From contig CM022670.1 of NCBI GenBank assembly GCA_012295275.1, positions 28,960,731 to 28,995,730 of the forward strand: a stretch of DNA of 35,000 bases. Direction: 5' to 3'. Under the pieces are notes generated by a model that worked only from the letters and a program-made list of their open reading frames with translations, did no database searches and was not told the DNA's origin. The position numbers and the translations under genes are program-made. Source of the DNA: Chrysomallon squamiferum (lineage: Eukaryota > Mollusca > Gastropoda > Neomphalida > Peltospiridae). The number at the start of each line of letters is the position of its first letter. The first letter of the stretch is position 1. Positions 33,869 through 35,000 of this stretch are shown in pieces.

Positions 33869-34140
33869 GTACGTAGTATGTATGTATGTATGTATGTATG
33901 TATGTATGTATGTATGTATGTATGTATGTATGTATGTATGTATATATATATATATATATACATACACACACATACACATGTCTGCTTGTACGCACGCACG
34001 CCCAGACAAGCATTCATTCATACGTACATACATACATACATACATACATACATACATACATACATACATAATGCATTCATACATAATGCATTCATACATA
34101 CATACATACATAGATAATTCATTCATACATACATACGTAC
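33869..34140. repeat. Large inverted repeat: (TATG)n arm, TA/CA core, (CATA)n arm
   Basis: The left arm is GTACGTAG followed by about 16 TATG units (33877-33940). The loop is a TA run and a mixed CA/GC segment (33941-34021). The right arm is CATA units with ATGCATTCAT interruptions (34022-34135), ending CATACGTAC at 34132-34140. The outer GTACGTA...TACGTAC bases are also complementary, so the structure is a near-palindrome about 270 bases across. Tyr/Val/Cys/Met and Thr/His/Ile repeat ORFs on both strands are artefacts. Confidence 0.93.
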
Positions 34141-35000
34141 AAAAATACACTCATTTTCCTACATATACATATACACACATACCAATCATAGTTATTATTA
34201 TTAGAAAAAAAAAAAAATTAAAACATGAGACAAAGACAATGCTGTAATTATCTTTCCTTTGTTTGTTTTCTTGTTATTTTTTCACATTTTCTTTATGTAC
34301 TGTATGACTTTACTGTTTCATTGTTTGTTATTCTCCCCATGTTTATACCATTCAACACTGAGGTTTATTATCTACGAGCGCGGTGGGAGGGGATCGTGGG
34401 AGGGGCAATAAACGCGTGCTTTATGCCGGACATAAATCTTTAGTGCACCTCTCATCTCCTGTCTTGGTACGGGGAAGTCCGCTCTGACATTTCAGATGAT
34501 CTTTGGAACACTTTGATGACCATTAACAAACTGACCATGGGCCATCTGAATGCAATGATTGTGTTTTGAGAACAATGACACACACATGGATGGGATGTTC
34601 TGCACTTGTTTGAGCAATAAACCAAGGCGTGGTGGGTCGTAGGATCATTCCTCCTTCGTTCCCTGGGTTGAGTATTATTTATTATTTCATGAAATTATCA
34701 TTTGGTGATTTCATGAATAAAAAGTTGTGGTGTGCATCTTCTAAGTCGATGATTTTTATCACATGTTTTATCACACTTTGCTAATGATTAGACGCTAATT
34801 TTGTGAATAACTAAGTGGCTTTTCCGCTAAGTTGGAAGTACATTGTTATTGCTAATATATAATAATCATCATCATCAACAGCAGCATCGTCCGTATTATT
34901 ATTTATTTATTTGTTTGTTTGTTTGATTGTTTGTTTTCTGAAATATAGCTAACAAATTGTTGCATGGCAATTTTTTTAAGAAATAAAGGTAATGGAGAGA
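34141..35000. other. Window end, no gene seen
   Basis: A less AT-rich, repeat-free block at about 34370-34670 (with GGTGGGAGGGG and ATCGTGGGAGGGGC direct similarity near 34382-34408) has no supported ORF or known element. It is flanked by AT-rich DNA and, at 34860-34935, by CAT, TTTA and TTTG short repeats. Confidence 0.45.

Noticed and set aside
33752-34247. ORFs of 98-132 codons on both strands across the TATG/CATA palindrome
   Set aside because: Tetranucleotide repeats lacking stops give periodic Tyr-Val-Cys-Met and Thr-Tyr-Ile-His translations. There is no non-repeat domain.

Overview
The window looks like a gene-poor piece of an animal nuclear genome, most likely a mollusc. The reasons are very AT-rich sequence, an intron-split gene with textbook GT...AG sites, a divergent lophotrochozoan-style rhodopsin-class receptor, dense long microsatellites, and small interspersed elements carrying the GAGTTATCTCCC motif that I associate with molluscan repeats. 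I cannot say which mollusc class. There is no sign of prokaryotic organisation: no operons, ribosome binding sites, CRISPR array or phage genes. I found no convincing tRNA or rRNA gene.

Two protein-coding genes can be supported, both on the minus strand. (1) Positions 1082-2203 hold an uninterrupted ORF for a seven-helix receptor of the rhodopsin (class A) type, in which most class-defining residues are altered. (2) Positions 7664-20232 hold a two-exon gene of the leucine-rich adaptor family (LURAP1 / LURAP1L / FAM89). Exon 1 (20232-20002) ends at a perfect donor. Exon 2 (8080-7664) begins at a perfect acceptor, both in phase 0. The joined protein of 215 residues aligns without gaps through the family's leucine-rich core. 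The intron is about 11.9 kb. A TATA / AP-1 / CCAAT / E2F-like cluster lies 500-630 bp upstream of the start codon and may be its promoter.

Layout: 1-1081 is AT-rich 3' flank of the receptor gene. 2204-7560 is intergenic and contains a possible hAT-like terminal-inverted-repeat element (3017-3199), a divergent segmental tandem duplication (about 4045-4720 and 5120-5870, with a third partial unit at 5935-6025), and TG/TATG microsatellites. 7568-7722 is a short degenerate tandem array that overlaps the last codons of the adaptor gene. 8081-20001 is the intron, with three long GA/CT tracts, a four-unit minisatellite with a TACGTCA core, and a few GC-richer islands. 20233-22680 is the adaptor 5' flank, with a Z-DNA-prone tract and a complex island that may be an enhancer. 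22700-35000 has no recognisable gene. It is dominated by microsatellites, homopolymer runs, transposon-like scraps and one large hairpin-forming TATG/CATA palindrome.

I did not find a new multi-gene system. The most worthwhile points are the assembly of the split adaptor gene, the repeat array at its C-terminal coding end, the unusual receptor, and the non-B-DNA-prone repeats. All homology statements are from recognition by eye, without database searches.
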